DNA from: JAVZCJ01 sp964532175
Lineage (GTDB): Archaea > Thermoproteota > Nitrososphaeria_A > Caldarchaeales > JAVZCJ01
Length of the DNA: 25,492 nt
Direction of reading: 5' to 3'
Assembly: GCA_964532175.1 (NCBI GenBank)
Contig: CAZHGP010000020.1
Span: 1 to 25,492, forward strand
Positions within the stretch are counted from its first letter, which is position 1; each line of letters starts with the position of its first letter. Below, in pieces: positions 14,295 to 22,519 of the stretch. The position numbers were made by a program, and so were the translations under genes. Below the pieces are notes generated by a model. The model saw nothing but the letters and a program-made list of their open reading frames with translations. It ran no database searches and was not told the DNA's origin.

Positions 14295-15923
14295 TTGGAA
14301 GCTTCAGGACAACCACCTATTTTAATATTAAAGGAAGGAACTACTAGAACCAGAGGTAGACCTGCTCAAAGAAATAATATTGCTGCTGCTAGAATAATTA
14401 GTGAAATAATTAAGACTACATTAGGTCCTAAAGGAATGGATAAAATGCTTGTAGATTCTCTTGGAGATGTAATAGTAACAAATGATGGTGCAACAATTCT
14501 TGATAAAATGGATGTAGAGCATCCTGCTGCAAAAATGCTTATTGAGGTAGCTAAAACACAAGATCATATGGTTGGTGATGGAACAACTACTGTTGTTGTA
14601 ATTACTGGCGAACTTTTAAGAAAAGCTGAAGAATTAATTGAACAAAAGGTTCATCCAACAACTATAATTTCTGGTTATAAAAAAGCTTTAGATTTAGCAT
14701 TAGAGTTATTAAATAAATATGCCATTACTATTGACATTAAAGATAGAGAAACAATTAAAAAAGTAGTTCTTACATCAATAGCAAGCAAATCTCTTGGTTT
14801 TGCAAGAGAACATTTAGCAGATATTGCAATAGATGCTGTTCTTAGTGTTTTAAGAGAAGTTGATGGAAAATTAAAAGCTGATAAAGATGATATACAAATA
14901 ATTAAGAAAGAAGGTAAAAGTCTCCTAGAATCAGAATTAGTCAAGGGAATTATTGTTGATAAAGAAGTAGTTCATTCTGCTATGCCGAAAAGAATAGAAA
15001 ATGCAAGGATAGCATTAATAGATGCACCTTTCGAAATAGAAAAAACAGAATTTAGTGCTGAAATAAGAATAAGAGATCCATCAAAGATTAAGGAATTCCT
15101 TGATGAAGAAACAGCAATTCTTAAAAAAATGGTTGATAAAATAATTGCTACTAAAGCTAATGTTGTATTTTGTCAAAAAGGAATAGATGATGTTGCTCAA
15201 TTCTTTATGGCTAAAGCTGGTATAATGGCTGTTAGACGTGTGAAACAATCTGATATGGAAAAACTTTCTAAAGCTACAGGTGCAAAAATAGTTACAAATA
15301 TTGAAGATCTAACAGAAAATGACTTAGGCTATGCTGGATTAGTTGAAGAATTAAAGATTGGAGAAGATAGAATGGTATTTGTTAGAGAATGCAAAAATCC
15401 AAAAGCAGTATCAATATTAATACGTGCTGGACTAGAAAGACAAATGGATGAAGCTGAAAGAGCAATAAATGATGCTATTTTCAATGTAATAAATTTGATA
15501 GAAAATAATAAGATAGTTCCTGGTGGAGGAGCTATAGAAACTGCTTTAGCTATGGAAATTAATGCTAATGCTGGAAAATTAAGTGGGCGTGAACAATTGG
15601 CTTTCCTCGCATATGCTGAAGCATTAGAAATCGTTCCTAAAACATTAGCTGAAAATGCTGGTCTTGATCCGATTGAAATTATGACAAACTTAAGAAGCAA
15701 GCATAAAGGGAATGGTATAAACTATGGTATAAATGTTTTAACAGGTAATATTGAAGATATGGTTAAAAAAGGAATAGTAGAATCACTACGCGTAAAAGAA
15801 CAAACACTAAAGTCTTCTTTCGAAGCTGCTGTAATGCTTCTAAGAATAGATGATGTTGTAGCTGCTTCTAGAAGAAAAGAAGAAAAAGCTAAGACACCAT
15901 CGGAGACAACACCTGAGTATTGA
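14295..15923 (+). CDS. thsA: Thermosome subunit (group II chaperonin)
   Basis: The 542-residue subunit forms the double-ring archaeal chaperonin that encloses unfolded proteins with a built-in lid. Typical motifs are TTLGPKGMDKMLVDSLGD, NDGATIL, VGDGTTTVVV (nucleotide pocket with catalytic Asp) in the N-terminal equatorial part, the apical domain in the middle, and VPGGGAIE in the C-terminal equatorial part. The C-terminus ends in a charged tail (RRKEEKAKTPSETTPEY) without the Gly-Met repeats found in many thermosomes. I chose TTG at 14295 because a perfect ribosome site covers the upstream GTG at 14286, which would give 545 residues. Subunit letter is arbitrary, since only one copy is visible here. 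Confidence 0.97.
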   Translation: MEASGQPPILILKEGTTRTRGRPAQRNNIAAARIISEIIKTTLGPKGMDKMLVDSLGDVIVTNDGATILDKMDVEHPAAKMLIEVAKTQDHMVGDGTTTVVVITGELLRKAEELIEQKVHPTTIISGYKKALDLALELLNKYAITIDIKDRETIKKVVLTSIASKSLGFAREHLADIAIDAVLSVLREVDGKLKADKDDIQIIKKEGKSLLESELVKGIIVDKEVVHSAMPKRIENARIALIDAPFEIEKTEFSAEIRIRDPSKIKEFLDEETAILKKMVDKIIATKANVVFCQKGIDDVAQFFMAKAGIMAVRRVKQSDMEKLSKATGAKIVTNIEDLTENDLGYAGLVEELKIGEDRMVFVRECKNPKAVSILIRAGLERQMDEAERAINDAIFNVINLIENNKIVPGGGAIETALAMEINANAGKLSGREQLAFLAYAEALEIVPKTLAENAGLDPIEIMTNLRSKHKGNGINYGINVLTGNIEDMVKKGIVESLRVKEQTLKSSFEAAVMLLRIDDVVAASRRKEEKAKTPSETTPEY

Positions 15924-15941
15924 AAAATTTAATTACAACCC

Positions 15942-15961
15942 TTCTTTTTTTTAAAAAAGAA
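15942..15961 (+). terminator. Probable terminator after the thermosome gene
   Basis: A near-palindrome, TTCTTTTTT then AAAAAAGAA with two T's between, lies about 20 bases after the stop codon and includes eight consecutive T's (15945-15952). It separates the chaperonin transcript from tRNA-Glu. Confidence 0.45.
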
Positions 15962-15974
15962 TAAATAAGATTAA

Positions 15975-15984
15975 TATTTAAAAA
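15975..15984 (+). promoter_or_regulatory. TATA box of tRNA-Glu
   Basis: The sequence tatttaaaaa lies centred about 29 bases before the first base of the tRNA, giving a start site a few bases ahead of the mature 5' end. Confidence 0.5.
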
Positions 15985-16008
15985 ATAAGTTCTTAAGTAT
16001 GATTTTAT

Positions 16009-16098
16009 GCTCCGGTAGTATAGTCCGGTCAAGTATCTCGGCCTTTCGTTAAAAATGGAGAAAGCCGAGGATCCCGGGTTCAAATCCCGGCCGGAGCA
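16009..16098 (+). tRNA. tRNA-Glu (anticodon TTC) with a 14-base intron
   Basis: The acceptor stem GCTCCGG pairs with CCGGAGC, with A as discriminator, and CCA is not encoded. The T arm is CCCGGGTTCAAATCCCGG. The anticodon stem is TCGGC (16038-16042) with GCCGA (16064-16068). The loop is CT-TTC-G-A with anticodon TTC at 16045-16047, interrupted after position 37 by an intron at 16049-16062. At the splice sites CUUU (43-46 of 160xx) can pair with GGAG (16057-16060), leaving three-base bulges on each side, which is the bulge-helix-bulge recognised by archaeal splicing endonuclease. Without the intron the tRNA has 76 bases. A minus-strand open frame across it is a shadow. Confidence 0.95.
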
Positions 16099-16135
16099 AA
16101 TTAATGATAACTTATTTTACATTAGTATAATTTGA

Positions 16136-16687
16136 TTAAGAATTTTTTAAAGACTCTCCTATCTCGAATCCTTTCATTAAAGCTTTTAAATTTATTTCTT
16201 CAATTTTCTTTGGTACATTATTCTTAACAGCTTTCATAATGGAGTTTGAAGAAATTATATTAGTAAGATTAGTCAATACTCCTATCATTATCATATTAGC
16301 TGCTCTAGGAAATTTTAATTCATAAGAAGCTAATCTTGTAGCTGGTATTTTTAATATATGTGTTTTTCTTTCATTTTTAAAATCTTCTTTTACTAAATCT
16401 TCATCTATTATAATAATACCATCTTCTTTTACATTTTTAATATATTGATTAAAAGCTTGTTGTGACATTGCAATTAGAATATCAGCTTTAATTACTAAAG
16501 GATAATCTATTTCTTCATTGGATATTATGATATCTGACCTTGTAGCCCCGCCTCTTGCTTCAGCTCCATATAAACGAGTTTGAACTACGTTTTTTCCATC
16601 ATACATTGCAGCTTCAGCTAATATTTTACCAGCTAATAAAACCCCTTGTCCTCCAAACCCTCCTATTATTATTTCTATTCTATTCAT
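16136..16687 (-). CDS. korC: 2-oxoacid:ferredoxin oxidoreductase, gamma subunit
   Basis: The 183-residue subunit has the family N-terminus IIIGGFGGQGVLLAGKILAE, then TRLYGAEARGGATRSDIIIS and the MSQQAFNQYI segment seen in KorC and PorC. It completes the enzyme that oxidises a 2-oxoacid with coenzyme A, releasing CO2 and acyl-CoA and reducing ferredoxin; the reverse reaction fixes CO2. It is the last gene of the operon, overlapping korB by 8 bases, with a GAGGG ribosome site before its ATG. It is convergent with tRNA-Glu, 37 bases apart. Confidence 0.92.
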   Translation of the reverse strand: MNRIEIIIGGFGGQGVLLAGKILAEAAMYDGKNVVQTRLYGAEARGGATRSDIIISNEEIDYPLVIKADILIAMSQQAFNQYIKNVKEDGIIIIDEDLVKEDFKNERKTHILKIPATRLASYELKFPRAANMIMIGVLTNLTNIISSNSIMKAVKNNVPKKIEEINLKALMKGFEIGESLKNS

Positions 16688-17516
16688 TTCTTTTTTCCCT
16701 CACTTTAATTATTAATTGTTCATACGCTTTAGAAAAACCAATTACTTCTCTATCAACAAATTCTCCAATTATAATTTTTTCTTTAAGTTCTTTTTCATTT
16801 ATTGTTTTTGCTTTATCTTTATTAATTGAAAGGTCCTTTAACATTAATAATAGCTTTGCCGGCTCTTGCAAATCGATGTATTTGCCATATTGTATAGGGC
16901 ATTGAGAAACAATTTCTATAAAAGAAAAACCCTCTTTTAAAAATCCCTTTTTTATGGATGATATTAATTGTTTTACATGAAAAGTGGTCCATCTTGCCAC
17001 ATATGCTGCTCCAGCAGCTTCTACAAGTTTACATAAATCAAATGGGCATTCTATATTTCCATAAGGTGTAGTAGTTGTTTTCATACCATGTGGGGTTGTA
17101 GGTGCAACTTGGCCCCCAGTCATTCCATATATACGATTATTAACTAAAATTGTTAATATTTCAATATTTCTTCTTGCAGCATGAATAAGGTGATTTCCAC
17201 CTATTGCCGCTCCATCTCCATCACCAGTAAGAACTACTACTTTCAACTCTGGATTGCCTAATTTAACCCCGGTTGCAAAAGCTATCGGTCTGCCATGCGT
17301 TGTATGTAATGTATCAGCATTAAAAAGTGTTGGAATCCAACCACTACAACCTATGCCTGATACAAAAACTATTTTCTTCATATCCACTTTTAGATCATTA
17401 ATAGCTCTTAATATGCATTGTGCTATTATACCATTTCCACATCCTGAACAAAAAGGTTGGCGTATTCCTTTCCTTAGGTATTTTATTAATGGATGCTCAT
17501 ACACTTTACTTATCAC
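16680..17516 (-). CDS. korB: 2-oxoacid:ferredoxin oxidoreductase, beta subunit
   Basis: This subunit of up to 278 residues holds thiamine diphosphate and a [4Fe-4S] cluster. Ligand cysteines are in FCSGCGNG (23, 26), GIGCSG (57) and SQCPIQYG. The cofactor motif is LTGDGDGAAIGGNH (96-109) with NNRIYGMTGGQ further on, both typical of KorB. The GTG at 17514-17516 overlaps a GGGGTGAT ribosome site, so the GTG at 17502-17504, seven bases after that site, is the likelier start (274 residues, beginning MYEHPLIKYLRKG, as in relatives). The korA stop codon lies inside the ribosome site, pointing to coupled translation. The exact oxoacid (2-oxoglutarate or another) is inferred from resemblance. Confidence 0.94.
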   Translation of the reverse strand: MISKVYEHPLIKYLRKGIRQPFCSGCGNGIIAQCILRAINDLKVDMKKIVFVSGIGCSGWIPTLFNADTLHTTHGRPIAFATGVKLGNPELKVVVLTGDGDGAAIGGNHLIHAARRNIEILTILVNNRIYGMTGGQVAPTTPHGMKTTTTPYGNIECPFDLCKLVEAAGAAYVARWTTFHVKQLISSIKKGFLKEGFSFIEIVSQCPIQYGKYIDLQEPAKLLLMLKDLSINKDKAKTINEKELKEKIIIGEFVDREVIGFSKAYEQLIIKVREKRNE

Positions 17517-18673
17517 CCCATATTCTTTTTTAAATTCTCTAAAATATACATGGGATCATGAATAGTGCCTAGGACTTCAGGAGGTAAAAATTTTACTTCT
17601 ATATCTTTATGCAAAACTCTTTTTACTTCATTAACTATTTGACCCATATTGTTTTCTAAAACAATAATTTTTTCTACTTCTCCATTATTAATCATATTAG
17701 ATATTAATTTTTCAGGAAAAGGCCACAATGTTATTAATTTAACATATCCAACTTTTAACCCTTCTTTCCTAGCCAATTTGACTGCATGAAGTGCAGATCT
17801 AGCTACACTACCATATGAAAGAAGCAGTACTTTTGAATTGTCTAGGTATCTAGTTTCGATCTTAACTATATCATCTATATGTTTATGTATTTTTGCATAA
17901 ATTTTATGTACTAAATTATCTACGTATATTGGATCATAAACATTCCTAATTCCTTTCTCATCATGTGTTGAACCTGTTATATGAACTTTATATCCTGAAC
18001 CTAAAGTTGGCATAGGAGAGATATCTTCACTAAGGAAAAATTGTGACTCATCAAGCTTTGAAGGTTTCTTTCTATTAATAATTTTTATGGAAGATAAATC
18101 AGGTATTTCCACATTTTCCATCATATGTCCAATTAGAGCATCTGATAATATTATAACTGGTACTCGATATTTTTCTGAAAGGTTAAAAGCTTCTATTGTA
18201 AGTAAGAGTGTATCCTTAACAGAAGATGGCGCTAAAGCGATTATTTCGTATTCTCCATGACTTCCACGTCTAGCTTGATACACGTCACCTTGCATAGGTA
18301 ATGCTGGAGTTCCAGTGCTTGGCCCACATCTTTGAACGTCAACTATTACACATGGTGTTTCAGTCATTATAGCATGTCCTATATTTTCTTGCATCAAAGT
18401 AAATCCTGGACCTGATGTTGCTGTCATTGCTTTTAATCCAGTCCATGAGGCACCTATAACCGAAGCAATAGAACTTATTTCATCTTCCATTTGTATATAA
18501 ATACCTCCAATTTTTGGAAGATAGATAGACATATATTCAGCTATTTCATTTGCAGGAGTTATTGGATAAAATGCAAAAAATCTACATCCAGCAATAATCG
18601 CTCCTAATGCGCAAGCTTCATTTCCCATCATTAGGTAATTTCCTGGTTTAATAATTTCACTTATTTCATTCAT
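17513..18673 (-). CDS. korA: 2-oxoacid:ferredoxin oxidoreductase, alpha subunit
   Basis: The 386-residue subunit has the pyrimidine-binding domain at the N-terminus: GNEACALGAIIAGCRFFAFY, then PITPANEIAEY, ending in the QMEDEISSIASVIGASWTG stretch. The conserved Glu that activates thiamine diphosphate lies in MEDE. SGPGFTLMQENIGHA and RCGPSTGTP follow, and a C-terminal transketolase-like domain (VLLLSYGSVARSALHA) ends it. It is not fused to the gamma domain, unlike some crenarchaeal enzymes. Its ATG overlaps the korD stop as ATGA, with GAGGGAG ahead of it, and its stop overlaps korB by 4 bases. The order D-A-B-C matches kor operons of methanogens. Confidence 0.95.
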   Translation of the reverse strand: MNEISEIIKPGNYLMMGNEACALGAIIAGCRFFAFYPITPANEIAEYMSIYLPKIGGIYIQMEDEISSIASVIGASWTGLKAMTATSGPGFTLMQENIGHAIMTETPCVIVDVQRCGPSTGTPALPMQGDVYQARRGSHGEYEIIALAPSSVKDTLLLTIEAFNLSEKYRVPVIILSDALIGHMMENVEIPDLSSIKIINRKKPSKLDESQFFLSEDISPMPTLGSGYKVHITGSTHDEKGIRNVYDPIYVDNLVHKIYAKIHKHIDDIVKIETRYLDNSKVLLLSYGSVARSALHAVKLARKEGLKVGYVKLITLWPFPEKLISNMINNGEVEKIIVLENNMGQIVNEVKRVLHKDIEVKFLPPEVLGTIHDPMYILENLKKNMG

Positions 18674-18906
18674 TTTTCTCCCTCAATAATATATATTGCA
18701 AAGTCTGGACAATAATATTCGCATATTCTACAACCAATACATTTATCCCTATTTATTGGAAAAGGTAAATTAAAACCCTGTGAGGAAAGTTTATCACTTT
18801 TAACTAAAATTTTTAATGGACATAAAGCTATGCATATGCCACAGCCTTTACATTTTTCTTCATCTATTACAATTTCTATCGACTTGTTTTTTATTATAAT
18901 ACTCAC
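18670..18906 (-). CDS. korD: 2-oxoacid:ferredoxin oxidoreductase, delta subunit (two [4Fe-4S] ferredoxin)
   Basis: This ferredoxin-like subunit of about 78 residues has two clusters: CKGCGICIALCP (residues 19-30) and CIGCRICEYYCP (57-68). It moves electrons from the catalytic subunits to soluble ferredoxin. The only standard start is GTG at 18904-18906, but that codon is part of a GAGGTGA ribosome site. In-frame codons downstream before the first cluster are only ATT or ATA among potential starts, so the N-terminus is unclear. The upstream regulator gene ends 8 bases earlier and korA overlaps by 4 bases, so it sits inside a single operon. Confidence 0.92.
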   Translation of the reverse strand: MSIIIKNKSIEIVIDEEKCKGCGICIALCPLKILVKSDKLSSQGFNLPFPINRDKCIGCRICEYYCPDFAIYIIEGEK

Positions 18907-18914
18907 CTCTTTTT

Positions 18915-19928
18915 TTATGATCTTCTTATAAAATTCCTACTTATTGGAGCTGATAATTCAGTTAAGTCTAATATATTATTAATAATTCCCTCAAATTTAG
19001 AAATTATTTTTAAAATACTTTCTTTTAAGATGTTATTTTCCTCCATGGAAACAATTTTTTTACTAAATTCATAAATTCTTTTTGATAATAATTCTTGCTC
19101 ATATAATATTTTAATAACTTCTTCATGATTTTCGGTAATAAAAGCTTCTAAAGATTTATTAAGCAACTCTGTAATTTTTAAGCTTATATCTTTTAATTCT
19201 TTGAATTTTTCTTCATTCCCTTTCTTCTCTAAAATTTTTATTATTTCCTTTGCAATCTCAACTGTTTTATCTCCTGTATCTTCAAAAATTTTTGCAACTA
19301 ATCTTAAATCCATTAATTTTAATGGTGTTAAATTTAATTTTTTTAATGCTTCAGGATCACTAATAGTTGATCTAATAACTCTAACTAATATAAAATATTG
19401 TCTATTAACTTCCTCATCTCTTTCAATAATTGAATGAATTAAATTTTTATTAGCACTCATAAGAGCTAATACGCAATCTAATACCATGCTATTTACCAGA
19501 GCAGCTTCTCTTCTCAATACTTTTTCAGGAGCAACAGCTTCTGAATTAAGTAAAATTTGGACTTCAATTTTATTAGAACTTTCCTCTGTTATTTCTGCAC
19601 CAGCTAAACTTCTTACGATCTTTCTAATATCTATTATATTTTCCCTACTAAACATTGTTGAAGATTGAAGTATTATAGTATCAAAACCTAATAAATAGCT
19701 ACCAATAATATCTCTTCCAGGAGATAAACTATCAAAAATAACTATCTCATTTTTCTTACTGTATTCTTCGGGTTTTTCGATACTTATTGTAAGCGATCCA
19801 TCTTCATTTAATTTAATTAATAATTGTGTTTTTTCGGAAATTCCTTGTTTTTCAATCCAACTTTTAGGTAGCGTGATAATATACGAACCTCCTCCAGTCT
19901 TTTGTAAGTTTCTTCTCCAAATTCTCAT
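18915..19928 (-). CDS. AbrB/SpoVT-type DNA-binding protein fused to PhoU-like domains
   Basis: The 337-residue protein has a swapped-hairpin AbrB domain at the N-terminus (LQKTGGGSYIITLPKSWIEK, about 6-50) and, from about residue 110, long helices of the PhoU kind, with acidic motifs such as IFEDTGDKTVEIA that may bind metal. Archaeal fusions of this type are annotated as phosphate uptake regulators, though few have been tested. It is the first gene of an operon with korDABC, 8 bases away, rather than beside a phosphate transporter. It may therefore sense a metabolite or phosphate state and control the kor genes or itself, by inference. I chose ATG at 19926-19928 over a TTG at 19940, because family proteins begin close to the RR.LQ.TGG stretch. 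Confidence 0.85.
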   Translation of the reverse strand: MRIWRRNLQKTGGGSYIITLPKSWIEKQGISEKTQLLIKLNEDGSLTISIEKPEEYSKKNEIVIFDSLSPGRDIIGSYLLGFDTIILQSSTMFSRENIIDIRKIVRSLAGAEITEESSNKIEVQILLNSEAVAPEKVLRREAALVNSMVLDCVLALMSANKNLIHSIIERDEEVNRQYFILVRVIRSTISDPEALKKLNLTPLKLMDLRLVAKIFEDTGDKTVEIAKEIIKILEKKGNEEKFKELKDISLKITELLNKSLEAFITENHEEVIKILYEQELLSKRIYEFSKKIVSMEENNILKESILKIISKFEGIINNILDLTELSAPISRNFIRRS

Positions 19929-20018
19929 TTTTAATCCCAAATCCTTATATATTAAAGAATAAGTATAATTTAAGCATATTATTAATTTTGTTTGAATTCT
20001 TTTTTCGAATTTTTACTT

Positions 20019-20029
20019 TTTATAAAAAA
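20019..20029 (+). promoter_or_regulatory. TATA box of ppsA
   Basis: The sequence tttataaaaaa lies about 55 bases before the ATG at 20079, predicting a start near 20050 and a leader of about 30 bases. The GCAGGT at 20051-20056 is too far to be a normal ribosome site. Confidence 0.4.
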
Positions 20030-20078
20030 TAATAAAGTAAAAATTAATAAGCAGGTAAAAAATCAAAAACTCTAGATT

Positions 20079-22514
20079 ATGATGAATAAAAAAGAAAAAT
20101 TAATCTTATGGTTTGAAGAAGTAAGAAAAGAGGATGTACCTTTAGTAGGAGGAAAAAATGCAAATTTAGGAGAAATGATAAACGCAGGGATACCAGTACC
20201 ACCAGGTTTTGCAATAACTGCTTATGCTTATAAAAAATTCATAACAGAAACAGGAATAGCAGAAAAAATATATGAAATAATAAAAGAGAAAGTAGTAGAT
20301 CCAAATAATCCAGAACAATATGAACAAGCATCGAAAGAGATAAGAAAATTAATAGAAGAAACTTCAATGCCAAAAGAAATAGAGAATGAGATTAAGAAAG
20401 CTTATAAGCAATTATCGAAAAAAGTAGGAGCTATAGAAGTATCAGTAGCAGTGAGGAGTAGTGCTACAGCAGAAGATTTACCAGATGCAAGTTTTGCAGG
20501 TCAGCAAGAAACATTTTTAAATGTAAATGGTGAATCTGAAGTATTAGAAAAAGTTCAAAAATGTTGGAGCAGTTTATTTACTCCAAGAGCTATATTTTAT
20601 AGAACTCAAAAAGGCTTCCCTCATGAAAAAGTTCTTATTAGTGTTGCGGTACAAAAAATGGTTAATTCTCGTTCAGCTGGCGTAATGTTTACAATTAATC
20701 CTGTTACTGGAAATCGTAATCAAATTGTTATTGAAGGTAATTGGGGTTTAGGAGAGAGTGTTGTTTCAGGTGCTGTTAGTCCAGATGATTTTATTGTTGA
20801 TAAAAATAATTTTAATATAATAGAAAGACGTATTTCAACAAAAACTATTGAATATATTAGAGATCCAAAAACTGGTAAAACTGTTCACGCTACAGTCCCT
20901 CCAGAAAGACAGAATGCTCCTTGTTTAAGCGATGAAGAAATTGTTTATCTTGCTAAACTTGCTAAGCGTATAGAAGAACATTATGGAAGACCACAAGATA
21001 TTGAATGGGCTATAGATAAAGATGGAAAATTTCCTGATAATATTTTCATTGTACAATCTAGACCTGAAACTGTTTGGAGTTTGAAAGAAGAAAAGCCTGT
21101 AACTGAAGTAGCTAAAACTACTGTATCTGCTACTGAAAAAGTAATCGTCATAAAAGGATTGCCCGCTAGTCCTGGGATATACGCTGGTAAAGCTAAAATT
21201 GTTTTAACAACTGAGGATGCTGCTAAACTCATTCAGAAAGGTGACATTCTTGTTACAAAAATGACTAATCCTGATTGGGTTCCATATATGAGAGTAGCTG
21301 GTGCAATTGTTACTGATGAAGGGGGTATGACTTGCCATGCTGCTATTGTTAGTAGAGAGCTTGGTATTCCATGTATTGTAGGTACTGGTAATGCTACTAA
21401 GACTCTCATAACAAATAAAGAATATACTGTAGATGCTAAGAGTGGTGTTGTTTATGAAGGAATTTTAGAAGAAGTTATTGCTAAACCTACTGCACCATCT
21501 GCTATAAGTATTGGAGCCCCATCTGCTTTTGCTGAACCTATTCCTATTACTGCTACTAAAGTTTATATGAACTTAGGGGTTCCTGAAAAAATTGAAGAAT
21601 ATAAAAACTTACCATTTGATGGTATTGGTTTAATGAGAGTTGAATTTATAATGGCAAGCTATATTGGTGAACATCCAAATTACTTACTTGAAAGTGGTCA
21701 AGCTGAAAAATTTGTTAATAAGATGGCAGAAGGTATTGCTCAAGTTGCTAGAGCTATACAACCACGTCCTGTAGTTGTTAGATTCAGCGATTTCAAAACA
21801 AATGAATATAGACAATTAAAAGGTGGGGAAAAATACGAACCTACTGAAGATAATCCTATGCTTGGATGGAGAGGGGTATCTCGTTATATTAGTCCACAAT
21901 ATGAAAAAGCATTTAGACTTGAATGTAAAGCTATTAAAAAAGTTAGGGATGAATGGGGATTAAAAAATGTTTGGGTTATGCTTCCTTTTGTTCGATGCAC
22001 ATGGGAAGTTGAAGAATGCTTACGTATTATGAAAGAAGAAGGTTTAGAGAGAAGTAGAGATTTCAAAGTTTGGTTAATGGCAGAAGTACCATCGATAATA
22101 TTCATGGCTGATGAATTCTCTAATCTTTGTGATGGTTTCTCCATTGGTAGCAATGATTTAACTCAACTCATTTTAGGTACTGATAGAGACTCTGCCATTT
22201 TACCTGCAATAGATTCTCGCTATTTTGATGAACGAGATCCAGCTGTAAAACGTGCTATTGCTCATTTGATCGAAATTGCTCATAAAAAGGGTGTTACCGT
22301 AAGCATATGTGGGCAAGCTCCAAGTGTTTATCCAGATTTTACTGAATTCTTAATTCGTTGCGGTATTGATAGCGTAAGCGTTAATCCTGATGTTGTTATT
22401 CAAACTAGAAAACTTGTTGCTAGTATTGAACAAAAAATATTACTTGAACGTCTTGCTGAGCTTAGAGATAAAGCAGGTATAAAGTCTAAAGAAAAATTTG
22501 AATTTAGCTTCTAA
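20079..22514 (+). CDS. ppsA: Phosphoenolpyruvate synthase
   Basis: The 811-residue enzyme makes PEP from pyruvate with ATP giving AMP and phosphate, the entry to gluconeogenesis in most archaea; in some heat-loving species it also runs in reverse. The ATP-grasp part (about 1-345) starts with LVGGKNANLGEMI. The swivelling phosphohistidine domain has GGMTCHAAIVSRELG with His420. The PEP/pyruvate barrel ends in VSICGQAPS with the catalytic Cys744. Length is normal. Either of two adjacent ATGs (20079 or 20082) may be used. Codon choice changes inside the gene: about the first 160 codons use almost only GTA for Val and ATA for Ile, and after about 20,550 GTT and ATT dominate. It is convergent with the aminotransferase gene, 5 bases apart. 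With kor it links oxoacid oxidation and PEP formation. Confidence 0.96.
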   Translation: MMNKKEKLILWFEEVRKEDVPLVGGKNANLGEMINAGIPVPPGFAITAYAYKKFITETGIAEKIYEIIKEKVVDPNNPEQYEQASKEIRKLIEETSMPKEIENEIKKAYKQLSKKVGAIEVSVAVRSSATAEDLPDASFAGQQETFLNVNGESEVLEKVQKCWSSLFTPRAIFYRTQKGFPHEKVLISVAVQKMVNSRSAGVMFTINPVTGNRNQIVIEGNWGLGESVVSGAVSPDDFIVDKNNFNIIERRISTKTIEYIRDPKTGKTVHATVPPERQNAPCLSDEEIVYLAKLAKRIEEHYGRPQDIEWAIDKDGKFPDNIFIVQSRPETVWSLKEEKPVTEVAKTTVSATEKVIVIKGLPASPGIYAGKAKIVLTTEDAAKLIQKGDILVTKMTNPDWVPYMRVAGAIVTDEGGMTCHAAIVSRELGIPCIVGTGNATKTLITNKEYTVDAKSGVVYEGILEEVIAKPTAPSAISIGAPSAFAEPIPITATKVYMNLGVPEKIEEYKNLPFDGIGLMRVEFIMASYIGEHPNYLLESGQAEKFVNKMAEGIAQVARAIQPRPVVVRFSDFKTNEYRQLKGGEKYEPTEDNPMLGWRGVSRYISPQYEKAFRLECKAIKKVRDEWGLKNVWVMLPFVRCTWEVEECLRIMKEEGLERSRDFKVWLMAEVPSIIFMADEFSNLCDGFSIGSNDLTQLILGTDRDSAILPAIDSRYFDERDPAVKRAIAHLIEIAHKKGVTVSICGQAPSVYPDFTEFLIRCGIDSVSVNPDVVIQTRKLVASIEQKILLERLAELRDKAGIKSKEKFEFSF

Positions 22515-22519
22515 TTCTA

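Noticed and set aside
15889..16083. Minus-strand open frame of 64 codons across the tRNA-Glu gene
   Set aside because: It is antisense to the tRNA and the thermosome end, with no ribosome site or family resemblance.
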